Made by a program: the position numbers and the translations under genes | In this document: piece after piece, positions 25,180-33,271 of the stretch | How positions within the stretch are numbered: position 1 is the stretch's first letter | Layout of the letters: each line of letters opens with the position of its first letter | The notes under the pieces: generated by a model | Seen by the model: the letters and a program-made list of their open reading frames with translations, nothing else | Told to the model about the DNA's origin: nothing | The model's database searches: none | NCBI GenBank assembly: GCA_028712565.1 | Contig: JAQTPW010000001.1 | Coordinates: 141,114-174,384, forward strand | DNA length: 33,271 nucleotides | From: Minisyncoccota bacterium | GTDB taxonomy: Bacteria > Patescibacteriota > Minisyncoccia > Minisyncoccales > JAQTPW01 | Direction of reading: 5' to 3'

Positions 25180-26177
25180 TAAATTGTTATAATTTCAACT
25201 GCGACAAAGGCAAAATAAATAAGCAATAAAAGGAACGCTTCGCTTTTTGTAATTTTGTGGCCGGTGCGGATACAGAATAGGAAAAATACCGCAGAAATCG
25301 CCAAAAACAATCTGCCTACCGCAAAAGGCGCAATATCGGCAGTAGCAATAGGAGAGATTAAAACAACGACTCCCAAAACCAGCGTAGTCGTCATAATTAC
25401 AGATCCCATAACATCACCTGCTACCATCCAGTCCTGGCCTTTTCTGGCGGCCTGCAAAGTGAAAGAGCTCTCGGGCAAAGCCGTTCCCAAACCCACAATC
25501 AGAATGCCAATTAGGGCCAAAGGCAAATGAAAACTCTCGGAAAAATAAACTGTTGAAGAAACAATTCCCTGGGAAGACAAAAGTAAAAGAGATATTGAAA
25601 AAATAAATAAAAACAAGTTTTTAAAGAAAAATTTCAAGGTCATTTTTTCTGAAATCCCGTCATAAGTTTTTTTAAACCGGTCTTCTTTTATAAACAGCCA
25701 GAACATATAAGCTGCAAACGCGCTCAGCAATATAATTCCATCTAGCCGCGAAAGATTGCCGTCTAACATTAAAAGCAAGGGCAAAATAGCAACCCCAATT
25801 GTAAAAATTGAACTGCCCTGAACGGTCCGGCTCGGAACTGAAAGCCCTTTTACGGAAACTAAAGCGGATAATGCCACAATTAATGTTAAATCGGCAATAT
25901 TTGTCCCGACGACATCGCTTAAAGCAAGTTTTGGAATTCCTTTCAATGCCGCAGTTATATCAACAAAAAAATTGGGAATTGTCGTGGCGACAGCCATTAT
26001 AAAAAAAGAGACCACGAATTCTTTCCAGCCAAGAAACTTGGATATTTTAGTTAAGGCGCTTACCAAAAAATTGCTGGAGAAAAAAAGTATAGCAAAAGAA
26101 CCAATCAAAACAATAATATTCCCTAAAAGAGTATGGAAGAGAAACGAAACCGCTATCGCAAAAAAACAGGAAATCAT
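25179..26177 (-). CDS. Sodium/calcium exchanger family membrane protein (CaCA)
   Basis: Two homologous halves: AVATTIPNFFVDITAALKGIPKLALSDVVGTNIADLTLIV and GLGTALPESSFTLQAARKGQDWMVAGDVMGSVIMTTTLVL. Confidence 0.9.
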   Translation of the reverse strand: MISCFFAIAVSFLFHTLLGNIIVLIGSFAILFFSSNFLVSALTKISKFLGWKEFVVSFFIMAVATTIPNFFVDITAALKGIPKLALSDVVGTNIADLTLIVALSALVSVKGLSVPSRTVQGSSIFTIGVAILPLLLMLDGNLSRLDGIILLSAFAAYMFWLFIKEDRFKKTYDGISEKMTLKFFFKNLFLFIFSISLLLLSSQGIVSSTVYFSESFHLPLALIGILIVGLGTALPESSFTLQAARKGQDWMVAGDVMGSVIMTTTLVLGVVVLISPIATADIAPFAVGRLFLAISAVFFLFCIRTGHKITKSEAFLLLLIYFAFVAVEIITI

Positions 26178-26227
26178 ATTACTTTATTGTAATAAAAAAC
26201 GGGACTAATTAAAAGTCCGCTTATCTG

Positions 26228-26300
26228 CGCCGCCTACCGGAGTCGAACCGGTGTTACAAGAATGAGAATCTTGCGTCCTAAGCCACTAGACGAAGGCGGC
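26228..26300 (-). tRNA. tRNA-Glu (CTC), CCA not encoded
   Basis: GCCGCCTTCGTCTAGTGGCTTAGGACGCAAGATTCTCATTCTTGTAACACCGGTTCGACTCCGGTAGGCGGCG; anticodon CTC. Confidence 0.93.
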
Positions 26301-26320
26301 AAGGGGAAGGGGAAATGGTC

Positions 26321-26776
26321 TTATTTTTGGATGTTTCGCCCAAGCTTATCTTCGCACCTTTGAAGAAGAGCTTTGATTTTAGTTATTTCAGGATCATCTT
26401 CCAGAAATAACTTTTTTGTCACTAAGAAATTCAATGGCTTGATGTCTTGATCTTCCCGAAATCCGTGTCGATGGAGTTCCTCGTTGTTATCGGCAATAGC
26501 GCCATATATTTCATCCACGCTTGCGTTTGCCTGATACGCGACGGTCAGACGACAAACCAAACGAACCTGATTAAGGATAACTACTTCAGAAGCTGATACA
26601 ATATGGCCATTTGCCAAAATTTCAGCAACTAACTTACTCATCCGTTCAATATCAGATTCTCTAATACCGGGTGGAAGCTTTTTTTCAGCTGACCGCCATC
26701 CCTTAGCCTCGGTTCTTTTGAATTGTTTTTTTGGATATTTCAACTCTTTCTCCTTTCCGACCATCCCCCTTAACAA
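26321..26776 (-). CDS. Uncharacterised protein (start uncertain)
   Basis: Open frame with SD-like sequence; no recognised family. Confidence 0.6.
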   Translation of the reverse strand: MLRGMVGKEKELKYPKKQFKRTEAKGWRSAEKKLPPGIRESDIERMSKLVAEILANGHIVSASEVVILNQVRLVCRLTVAYQANASVDEIYGAIADNNEELHRHGFREDQDIKPLNFLVTKKLFLEDDPEITKIKALLQRCEDKLGRNIQK

Positions 26777-26830
26777 GAAGCTAATATTAAACTACCACGG
26801 AGTCCTAATTTTGTCCATTTTAAAAAATAA

Positions 26831-26852
26831 GTGGCAGTTAGTTAACTGCCAC
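26831..26852 (-). terminator. Terminator whose stem includes the last codons and stop of the GT35-like gene
   Basis: GTGGCAGTTA-AC-TAACTGCCAC then TTATTTTTT on minus strand. Confidence 0.75.
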
Positions 26853-28361
26853 AAAAGAATTAAAAATATTATCGTATAATTTTAAAGTACCAGTAATATC
26901 AATCTTTTTTCGGCTCTCAAAAGTATTTTCCATCAAATAAAGCAAAGTGTCGTTTTTTTCCTCGATCGTTTCGTAATAGATCTGAGAATATGCTTTTGCT
27001 TTCTGATAAACAGTATAAGAACTGTAAGGGTCAATGAAAAATCCGTTGCCTTCGTGAGTTTCAGGATTAAATTCAGAAATAAATTCTACATCTCCTCCGG
27101 TCTTTGAGGTAATTGTAGGAATGCCGTTAATAGTCCATCTTTGAGTTGAAGTGCCGCAGGCTTCGCGTTTTTTAATAGGACAGTGAAGCCCAAGGTCTAA
27201 TCCCCAGCCAAACAGTTTTAAAAGCTCAAAATCGTATCTCTGCAGAAAAACAAAATTTTTATTTAGCAGCGGATCTTGCATCCATTTATTGAACTCGTTA
27301 ATCCAAGCCCAGCAGTTGCTATCGGCAACATAACCTGCGCAGAGAAATTGCATGCCAAGGCCTTCGAGCTTTCCGAAAACCGTATCAACTGATTCTCCTC
27401 TTTCGGCGCAAATTGCCCGAATTATAGGAGCTATCATATCATACTGGTTTTTGTAGGAAACTAACCTCCTCGCAAATCCGAATATCGGATTTTTCAGGTT
27501 GAAATTTAAACCCAGCTTATCCAGCGAATCTTTTTTTATTTCTTGATGAATTTGCCACAGCTTAAACCTATCAATATTATCTCCGGCCTCTCTTAATCTC
27601 GGGTTTTGCCAAGTATCTTGATGAGACCCATTCCGGATGCCGCAAACCTTTTCCGTATATTTAGGATATGTTTCTTGGGTCGTTTGAGAATGCTCTTTGC
27701 ATACCCCATTTATCCGGTCAGCCATGCTTATTGCCGCCAGAGTAAAATCCATGCAGCCGTTCTGGACAAAATAATTATGGAATTCATCGCTTACCTTTAG
27801 CTCCGGAAACCATTCTTTATCATACCTTTCATTTCCTGCCAATTCAGGAGTATGAATGGTAAAAAGAATTTTTGATCCGTTGGAAAATGGATCTTTTTTT
27901 ATTTCCGGCAAGACAACAGCTGTATGCGACTCATTAAGCCAGATAATGTCGGGTTTAATGTTCAATGTTTTTAAAACAATAGGCACAGTTTTCCCAAACA
28001 AAATTTCTTGCTGAAGCCGTCGCCACCGGTTATCCGTATACAAGTAATCGAAAACTGAGGGACATTCCAAACCAAGAAGAAAAACATTATTTCGGTTGGT
28101 AATATTCCGGACATTTACAGTGTTCCCTAAGACATCCAGAGTGAGTATTTTTGGCGCAATGGTATCGTAGAAAACTCCATGCCCGTTTACCCAGCAATTA
28201 GAATACAAAGGAACAATCGCAGTTAATTTTTTATCAAGACACCAACCATTTTTTATATCCCCTCCCAAAATTCCAAGTCCTCCCCTGAAATTTGCTATTT
28301 GCGCCAAATCCGGAAGTTCAGTCATCAGCATCTCAAAAGAAAGAAGCAAAACGCCCTTCAT
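26838..28361 (-). CDS. Alpha-glucan phosphorylase-like (GT35) protein
   Basis: NGVCKEHSQTT, GIRNGSHQDTWQNPRL, FARRLVSYKNQYD, REACGTSTQRWTINGIPTITSKTGGDVEFI; strong SD GGAGGAATTCG-ATG. Confidence 0.75.
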   Translation of the reverse strand: MKGVLLLSFEMLMTELPDLAQIANFRGGLGILGGDIKNGWCLDKKLTAIVPLYSNCWVNGHGVFYDTIAPKILTLDVLGNTVNVRNITNRNNVFLLGLECPSVFDYLYTDNRWRRLQQEILFGKTVPIVLKTLNIKPDIIWLNESHTAVVLPEIKKDPFSNGSKILFTIHTPELAGNERYDKEWFPELKVSDEFHNYFVQNGCMDFTLAAISMADRINGVCKEHSQTTQETYPKYTEKVCGIRNGSHQDTWQNPRLREAGDNIDRFKLWQIHQEIKKDSLDKLGLNFNLKNPIFGFARRLVSYKNQYDMIAPIIRAICAERGESVDTVFGKLEGLGMQFLCAGYVADSNCWAWINEFNKWMQDPLLNKNFVFLQRYDFELLKLFGWGLDLGLHCPIKKREACGTSTQRWTINGIPTITSKTGGDVEFISEFNPETHEGNGFFIDPYSSYTVYQKAKAYSQIYYETIEEKNDTLLYLMENTFESRKKIDITGTLKLYDNIFNSFVAVN

Positions 28362-28450
28362 CGAATTCCTCCTTCTCGCCTACTTCGTTATGTCAATGAA
28401 CAAAAAATTGCACTTATCAAATACTATAATATTTGAAAAAATTTGCAAAC

Positions 28451-28488
28451 AAAAAGCCGCCATTGTCTATAAAGGCAGACAAGGCGGC
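28451..28488 (-). terminator. Intrinsic terminator
   Basis: GCCGCCTTGTCT-N8-AGACAATGGCGGC TTTTTG on minus strand. Confidence 0.8.
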
Positions 28489-28500
28489 ATATTCGTTTTA

Positions 28501-28818
28501 TTATTCGCATATCGAAACAGAAACAACCTCACTCATTTTAAAAGGTATCAGTTTCCCTATTGATTCTATATCAGTAGAACTTAAAATGTACATATTAATG
28601 GGAAAACCATCGTAATAACCCTTCGTACATTTACCTCGGCATTCAATCATCTTGTCGTTCTGCAAAAGCTTAATAAGAATGACCGGCATCTTTTTTAAAT
28701 CGCACGGATTATTAGAAGTCACTGTTGTCCTACTGATAGTTTCTCTTATCTTTCGCTTCTCACCATCGGAAAGAATTGCTTTAGTGTTATTTAAGCCTTT
28801 TAAAATCTCAGTTGCCAT
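28501..28818 (-). CDS. Orphan 105-aa protein behind a leader-peptide attenuator
   Basis: Strong SD (AAGGAGGAAT-ATG), own promoter and terminator; no family recognised. Confidence 0.75.
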   Translation of the reverse strand: MATEILKGLNNTKAILSDGEKRKIRETISRTTVTSNNPCDLKKMPVILIKLLQNDKMIECRGKCTKGYYDGFPINMYILSSTDIESIGKLIPFKMSEVVSVSICE

Positions 28819-28856
28819 ATTCCTCCTTTCAAATATTTAGATATTAAAGATCTTTC

Positions 28857-28941
28857 AAAAAAAGAGCTGGTCCTCTTGACCAGCTGAATTTTCTTTACCT
28901 TTTTAGTCCCCAAGAAAACTCAGCTGGTCACTGGAACAGCT
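28857..28941 (-). promoter_or_regulatory. Transcription attenuator: mutually exclusive antiterminator (28912-28929 with 28878-28895) and terminator (28878-28885 with 28865-28872 plus T7)
   Basis: 18-bp antiterminator pairing with one G.U; 8-bp terminator stem and T-run. Confidence 0.8.
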
Positions 28942-28982
28942 TTGATAGCAAATAGGAATCTTTGTAAATTTGAAATTTTCAT
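28920..28982 (-). CDS. Putative 20-aa leader peptide MKISNLQRFLFAIKAVPVTS, stop codon inside antiterminator segment 1
   Basis: ATG 28982 to TGA 28920; too short for the ORF track; weak SD (GGAAA). Confidence 0.55.
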   Translation of the reverse strand: MKISNLQRFLFAIKAVPVTS

Positions 28983-29039
28983 TTTCCGTATATTATGACG
29001 TTTCTACCCCTAATTTATTACACAATTCCCAATTTGTAA

Positions 29040-29067
29040 ATTTTAGCAAATTTGGCGATTTTGTCAA
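29040..29067 (-). promoter_or_regulatory. Promoter of the attenuator/105-aa unit
   Basis: TTGACA (29067-29062)-16 bp-TAAAAT (29045-29040). Confidence 0.8.
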
Positions 29068-29084
29068 TACCCGGTTTTTACTGG

Positions 29085-29687
29085 CTAGCTCTTTAAAGAT
29101 TGTGATATCTCAACTAAATTTAAACCTAAAACTAACCCACAGCATGCGGCGGCTGCGGCTGCATAAATATTTTCTTTTGAAAACTCCCCTTCTAACCACA
29201 TTGGAACTATATTTCCCTTATAATTGATTTTAAAATTCACGCCGCCATTCTGGTTTATGTCGCTAACATGAAAATCCGCCATTTCTGAAAACCCAAAAGT
29301 TATTACGTTTGCACTGGTTTCTTTTTTTATAGCCCTTGCCGTTTCATCGTCAAAATTCAAAATCAGATAACCTTGAGAAGGCAAAACTTTAGAAATTTCC
29401 CTTGCGAAACTTAATTTTTCTTCTTCGCCCGAAAATAAAATTGATTCTTTGGGAATAAGACCTGCATTTGTTACAACTAAAATCGGTAAAGAAGATTTTT
29501 TTACAAAAAAACTGAAGTTTTCCAAATCTTTTTTATCTTCAGAATAAACCAAGACATCTTTCCCGATTTTAAAATGCGGCTTTAAAACCTGAAAGGTCGC
29601 CAATACTCCTTTTTCTTTTCCTTCTCCAGCCAAAATTATTGTCCGGGGTTTATTTAAAACAAAATTTATTTTTTCAATAATTTTCAT
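29085..29687 (-). CDS. Truncated Mur ligase-like (MurF central-domain) protein
   Basis: ITFGFSEMADFHVSDINQNGGVNFKINYKGNIVPMWLEGEFSKENIYAAAAAACCGLVLGLNLVEISQSLKS; no GKT P-loop and no C-terminal domain. Confidence 0.7.
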   Translation of the reverse strand: MKIIEKINFVLNKPRTIILAGEGKEKGVLATFQVLKPHFKIGKDVLVYSEDKKDLENFSFFVKKSSLPILVVTNAGLIPKESILFSGEEEKLSFAREISKVLPSQGYLILNFDDETARAIKKETSANVITFGFSEMADFHVSDINQNGGVNFKINYKGNIVPMWLEGEFSKENIYAAAAAACCGLVLGLNLVEISQSLKS

Positions 29688-31369
29688 ACATTATAATCAG
29701 GCGGTATTTGCCAATAATTTATTATGAATTTTGCCAATTCCTGGAAAATTGGAACCGCAGAATATTCAGCGGTTTTGGTATTGGGATTGTCCAATTTTAT
29801 TAGAATTAAAAACTTTGGCCCGAATGCCGGCGCATAACCTATAAATGTTTGAACGGTCTTATCAGAATAACCGGATTTATCAATTCCCAGGGCCGAAAAC
29901 GGAATTTGGGCAGTCCCGGTTTTTCCGGCAATATGATAACCTGGAATCTTTGCGGCTTTCCCATAGCCATTATCAACAACGCTAACTAGCATAGCTGTTA
30001 CTTGAGATGCAGTCATCTGAGAAATAACCTGTTCTGAAATCTCAGGCGTTGTCACAATTTCCGTGCCGTTTTCAACCTTTTTATCGACCACATAGGGTTT
30101 TACCAATTTTCCTCCGTTTGCTATTGCGCAAAAAGCGCGGCACAGCTGGATTGGAGTCATGGCAATTCCCTGCCCGAAAGAACAAGTCGCAAAATTTATT
30201 TCATAACCTTTTAAAAGTTCCTTATTTTCCGAATATTTTTCCGGCAAATCTATGCCGGTTTTTTCCAAAAATCCGAATTTTTCAATATAACTTAAAAATA
30301 CATCGTGGGGAATCAGCTTTTCCGCAAAAACAGCCCCAGTGTTGATTGATTTTTCCAAAACTTCAGTCATTGTCCGCTTTCCCCAAACCCGGTTGTCATA
30401 ATTTGAAATGATATATCCGCCGATTTTCAGCTTGCCCTCGTCAACATAAGTTGTTTGGGGAGTTATTTTTCCTTCTTCGAGGGCAGCTGCCATGGTAATG
30501 GGTTTGAAAGTCGAACCGGGCTCAAAAACTTTTTGAGTTGCCGAATTCTGGAAAATTTCCAAACTTTCATTTGCATATTCTGAATATTTATTAGGGTCAA
30601 AATCAGGAAAATTCGCCAAAGCAATCATTTTTCCAGAAACAGGGTCCATTACTATTATTTGCCCCGATGAAAAATTAAAAACTTCCTTTTTTTCTTTTAA
30701 AAGCTTTTCCGCCATAAACTGAATGTTATAATCCAAAGTCAAAACAAGATTTGCCCCTTTATTATCTTCTGCTTCAAGATCAGGAAAAAAATATCCCAAA
30801 GGCCCTTTTTCTTTTTGCAGCAATTTTTCCTTACCTTTTAAAATGTCATTGTAATATCCCTCCAATCCGTACTGTCCTTCCGAATTTGCATCTACAAATC
30901 CCAAAATATGGGACGCAAAGTTTCCTTGCGGATAACTTCTCTGGCGTTCCTGCCCTAAATAAATTCCTGATATTGCCAATTCTTTCAGTTTTTCAATTTC
31001 AGAATTTTCTAATTTTTCCTTCAGTAAAACAAAAAAAGTATCTTCTTTTTTTAATTTTTCCAAAATCAGATTTTCTTTTATATTAAGAATTTCGCTCAAG
31101 TTTTTTGCCGTTGTCGTGCAGTCAGTGATTTCCGATGGGGATGCATAAACAAAAGTTGAATTTTTATTTATTGCGATTGAAAAAGCATTTTCGCTAAGAG
31201 AAATAGTGCCCCGCTCTCCAAAAGATTCTTCAAAGATATTCTGCTGGCCTTGCGCCATTGCCTTCCAATATAATCTGTTCACAATCTGAACATAAATTAA
31301 GCGACTGAGAATAGCCGCTAAAGTTATAAATACAAAAATTAAAACCAAGTTAGATCTCCACCCCTTCAT
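29684..31369 (-). CDS. ftsI: Penicillin-binding protein 2 / FtsI
   Basis: RGTISLSENAFSIAINK...FEPGSTFKPITMAAALEEG...EKSINTGAVFAEK...HIAGKTGTAQIP. Confidence 0.95.
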   Translation of the reverse strand: MKGWRSNLVLIFVFITLAAILSRLIYVQIVNRLYWKAMAQGQQNIFEESFGERGTISLSENAFSIAINKNSTFVYASPSEITDCTTTAKNLSEILNIKENLILEKLKKEDTFFVLLKEKLENSEIEKLKELAISGIYLGQERQRSYPQGNFASHILGFVDANSEGQYGLEGYYNDILKGKEKLLQKEKGPLGYFFPDLEAEDNKGANLVLTLDYNIQFMAEKLLKEKKEVFNFSSGQIIVMDPVSGKMIALANFPDFDPNKYSEYANESLEIFQNSATQKVFEPGSTFKPITMAAALEEGKITPQTTYVDEGKLKIGGYIISNYDNRVWGKRTMTEVLEKSINTGAVFAEKLIPHDVFLSYIEKFGFLEKTGIDLPEKYSENKELLKGYEINFATCSFGQGIAMTPIQLCRAFCAIANGGKLVKPYVVDKKVENGTEIVTTPEISEQVISQMTASQVTAMLVSVVDNGYGKAAKIPGYHIAGKTGTAQIPFSALGIDKSGYSDKTVQTFIGYAPAFGPKFLILIKLDNPNTKTAEYSAVPIFQELAKFIINYWQIPPDYNV

Positions 31370-31372
31370 ATG

Positions 31373-31744
31373 TTATTGTTTTGCGGTAGCTACAGGATTT
31401 TCTGAAATTTGAATATAGCTGATTTGATTAATTTTTTCTAATTTTAACTCGCCGATTAAATTTTCTACATTATATAAAGACCCGACTCCTGCCAAATTTC
31501 CTTCTAGCTCCTCTTTTTCCTGATTCAGTTTTTCGATTCTCTTTTGGTAGTTTTGCAGAAGATAAGTTTGAGAAATCAGATTATTAATCTGGAAAACATA
31601 AAAAATTAAAAGAGAAACTATCAATAATGAAAAAAATGCCCAGAAAAATCTAAAATTGAATTTAAATTCTGCCTCGGAAGCAATCGGAAAGGGCAAAGTT
31701 AGGGTTCTGTTATGGTTTATTATATTTTTTTTGTAATTTCTCAT
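31373..31744 (-). CDS. FtsL-like division protein (single TM, coiled coil)
   Basis: Position between rsmH and ftsI; TM plus LLQNYQKRIEKLNQEKEELEGNLA. Confidence 0.75.
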   Translation of the reverse strand: MRNYKKNIINHNRTLTLPFPIASEAEFKFNFRFFWAFFSLLIVSLLIFYVFQINNLISQTYLLQNYQKRIEKLNQEKEELEGNLAGVGSLYNVENLIGELKLEKINQISYIQISENPVATAKQ

Positions 31745-31749
31745 ATCGG

Positions 31750-32634
31750 TTATATTTTTTCAGCCGCCCTTAGTTTGGCAGACCTTGCCCGGTTATTTCG
31801 GGCGACCTCACAATAAGCTGGCTGAATTGGCTTTTTAGTTAAAATTTTTATTAATCCGTTTTTTCCATTTTCTTCCAGAAAATTTTTTATAATTTTATCC
31901 TCCAGCGAATGGAATGAAATTATGGCGAGCTTCCCTTTTGGCTCCAAAACTTCAATTGAAGCTGGTAAAAATTTCTTCAAATTATTTAATTCATCATTTA
32001 CTGCAATCCTTATTGCCTGGAAAGTTTTTGTCGCAAAATGAATTTTTCTGTGCTGATACCATGCGGGAGTCGCTCTTTTTATAATTTCTACTAATTGAAA
32101 TGTACTTTTTATTGGCTTTACCCTTCTAATTTCAATAATTTCTTTTGCAATTTTTTCGGAAAATTGCTCCTCGCCGCATTCCCTTAAGATTTTCTCAATG
32201 TCTATTTCCGAAGAATAATTTAATATTTTTTCTGCCGTATTCGGATTTTCAGGACTATACCTCATGTCAAGCGGCTCGTTTTTCAAAAAACTGAATCCCC
32301 TCTTTCCTTCTTCCAAATGCCAGCTGGAGAATCCGAGATCAACTAATATTCCCGATATATTTTTAAATTTATTTTCTTTTAAAATAACTTTTAAATTTGC
32401 AAAATTATTGGAAACAAGAATTATTCTCTTTTTATAATCTGAAAAGGTGTTTTTTAAATTTTCAATTTGCCTTGGATCCCAGTCTATCCCCAATACTTTT
32501 CCATCTGGAAAAGTTTTTTCAAGAATTAATTTGGCATGGCCTCCTTTTCCGATCGTACAATCAACAAAATTTTCGTTGGGTTTTGGGTTAAGAATTTCTA
32601 AAACTTCTTTTTGAAGAACAGGTGTATGAATCAC
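31750..32634 (-). CDS. rsmH: 16S rRNA (cytosine1402-N4)-methyltransferase
   Basis: MIHTPVLQKEVLEILNPKPNENFVDCTIGKGGHAKLILE...GILVDLGFSSWHLEEGKRGFSF...ISFHSLEDKIIKNF. Confidence 0.97.
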   Translation of the reverse strand: MIHTPVLQKEVLEILNPKPNENFVDCTIGKGGHAKLILEKTFPDGKVLGIDWDPRQIENLKNTFSDYKKRIILVSNNFANLKVILKENKFKNISGILVDLGFSSWHLEEGKRGFSFLKNEPLDMRYSPENPNTAEKILNYSSEIDIEKILRECGEEQFSEKIAKEIIEIRRVKPIKSTFQLVEIIKRATPAWYQHRKIHFATKTFQAIRIAVNDELNNLKKFLPASIEVLEPKGKLAIISFHSLEDKIIKNFLEENGKNGLIKILTKKPIQPAYCEVARNNRARSAKLRAAEKI

Positions 32635-32645
32635 GAAATTTATAA

Positions 32646-32673
32646 TTTAGTATTTAGAATTTAGGATTTAGCC
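32646..32673. repeat. Heptad array TTTAGNA between mraZ and rsmH
   Basis: TTTAGTA TTTAGAA TTTAGGA TTTAGCC. Confidence 0.85.
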
Positions 32674-33105
32674 TTATACTCCTAGCTCTTTTAACCTTTC
32701 TGCGATATCTCCAACTTCTTTTTCAGTTTTTTCCTTATATTCTTTCCATTTGATTTCGTCCCAAATTTCAATTCTGTTATAAACTCCGGCAATAACAACT
32801 TTTTTTGTCAGAAAAGCGTAAACCTTCAAGTAATCAGGAACTAAAATTCTTCCCAAATTATCGATATTAACTTCCATAGCTCCAGTCAGCATAATTCTGG
32901 CAAATCCCCTAGCATCGGCTTGGGATAACGGAAGCTGGCTCAATTTTTTTGCCAAGATTGTCCATTCCTTTGCAGGATATAAAAAAAGGCACTGGTCCAA
33001 TCCTCTGGTAATTACAGCCTTCTTTCCTAAAACATTTCTCAATCGCGGCGGTATTGCTAATCGTTTTTTTTCATCAATTGTATATGAATATTCTCCAATA
33101 AACAT
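32674..33105 (-). CDS. mraZ: Transcriptional regulator MraZ
   Basis: MFIGEYSYTIDEKKRLAIPPRLRNVLGKKAVITRGLDQCLFLYPAKEW. Confidence 0.97.
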   Translation of the reverse strand: MFIGEYSYTIDEKKRLAIPPRLRNVLGKKAVITRGLDQCLFLYPAKEWTILAKKLSQLPLSQADARGFARIMLTGAMEVNIDNLGRILVPDYLKVYAFLTKKVVIAGVYNRIEIWDEIKWKEYKEKTEKEVGDIAERLKELGV

Positions 33106-33155
33106 GTTCTTTTAATAAATGGGCGGGGTCTTCGTTACTTCGTTCCTCGAGTTAT

Positions 33156-33238
33156 CCCCAGAAAGTGCCAGTTTTCCCACACTTATCCACAATTCCCCAT
33201 CTGTCTTCACTTTACCTCATTTTATGGCACCTAGTCAA
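33156..33238 (-). promoter_or_regulatory. mraZ promoter (TTGACT-18-TAAAGT) followed by phased TGGNN repeats (MraZ operator-like)
   Basis: Minus strand TGGGG aattg TGGAT aagtg TGGGA aaac TGGCA ctttc TGGGG. Confidence 0.75.
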
Positions 33239-33271
33239 CCACAATTAGCCACTATTAGAAATAAGCTTAAA

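Overview
AT-rich bacterial window, probably from a candidate phyla radiation (Patescibacteria/Parcubacteria-like) genome; this assignment is inferred from gene content and repeat style, not from a search. Most genes are on the minus strand. From left to right it holds: the 5' 1411 codons of a giant surface protein (N-terminal twin HTH, TM, in-frame tandem repeats, Gly-rich end) that the ORF track misses because it runs off the window edge; a divergent small MerR-like gene; a glycosyltransferase/GNAT block; a Gmad2/GerMN lipoprotein-like gene; a cobalamin-riboswitch-controlled pair of DUF4430/alpha-alpha-barrel surface proteins; a NADAR (YbiA) gene flanked by two related structured elements; GIY-YIG, tRNA-Gln, S23 four-helix protein, dnaX, GxxExxY, GtrA, cysS, GT4, dnaB (frameshifted), recR, rplU, rmuC, a Ca/Na exchanger, tRNA-Glu, a GT35-like protein, a 105-aa orphan ORF behind what looks like a leader-peptide transcription attenuator, and a dcw start (truncated mur ligase, ftsI, ftsL, rsmH, mraZ). 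The strongest candidates for something new are: (1) the leader-peptide/four-segment attenuator controlling the orphan 105-aa ORF; (2) a B12-riboswitch-controlled two-gene unit carrying the two fold types of animal transcobalamin/intrinsic factor; (3) the giant HTH-membrane protein with two copies of one 19-bp operator-like palindrome; (4) heptad-repeat-bordered small-gene cassettes. All coordinates and alignments were made by eye.
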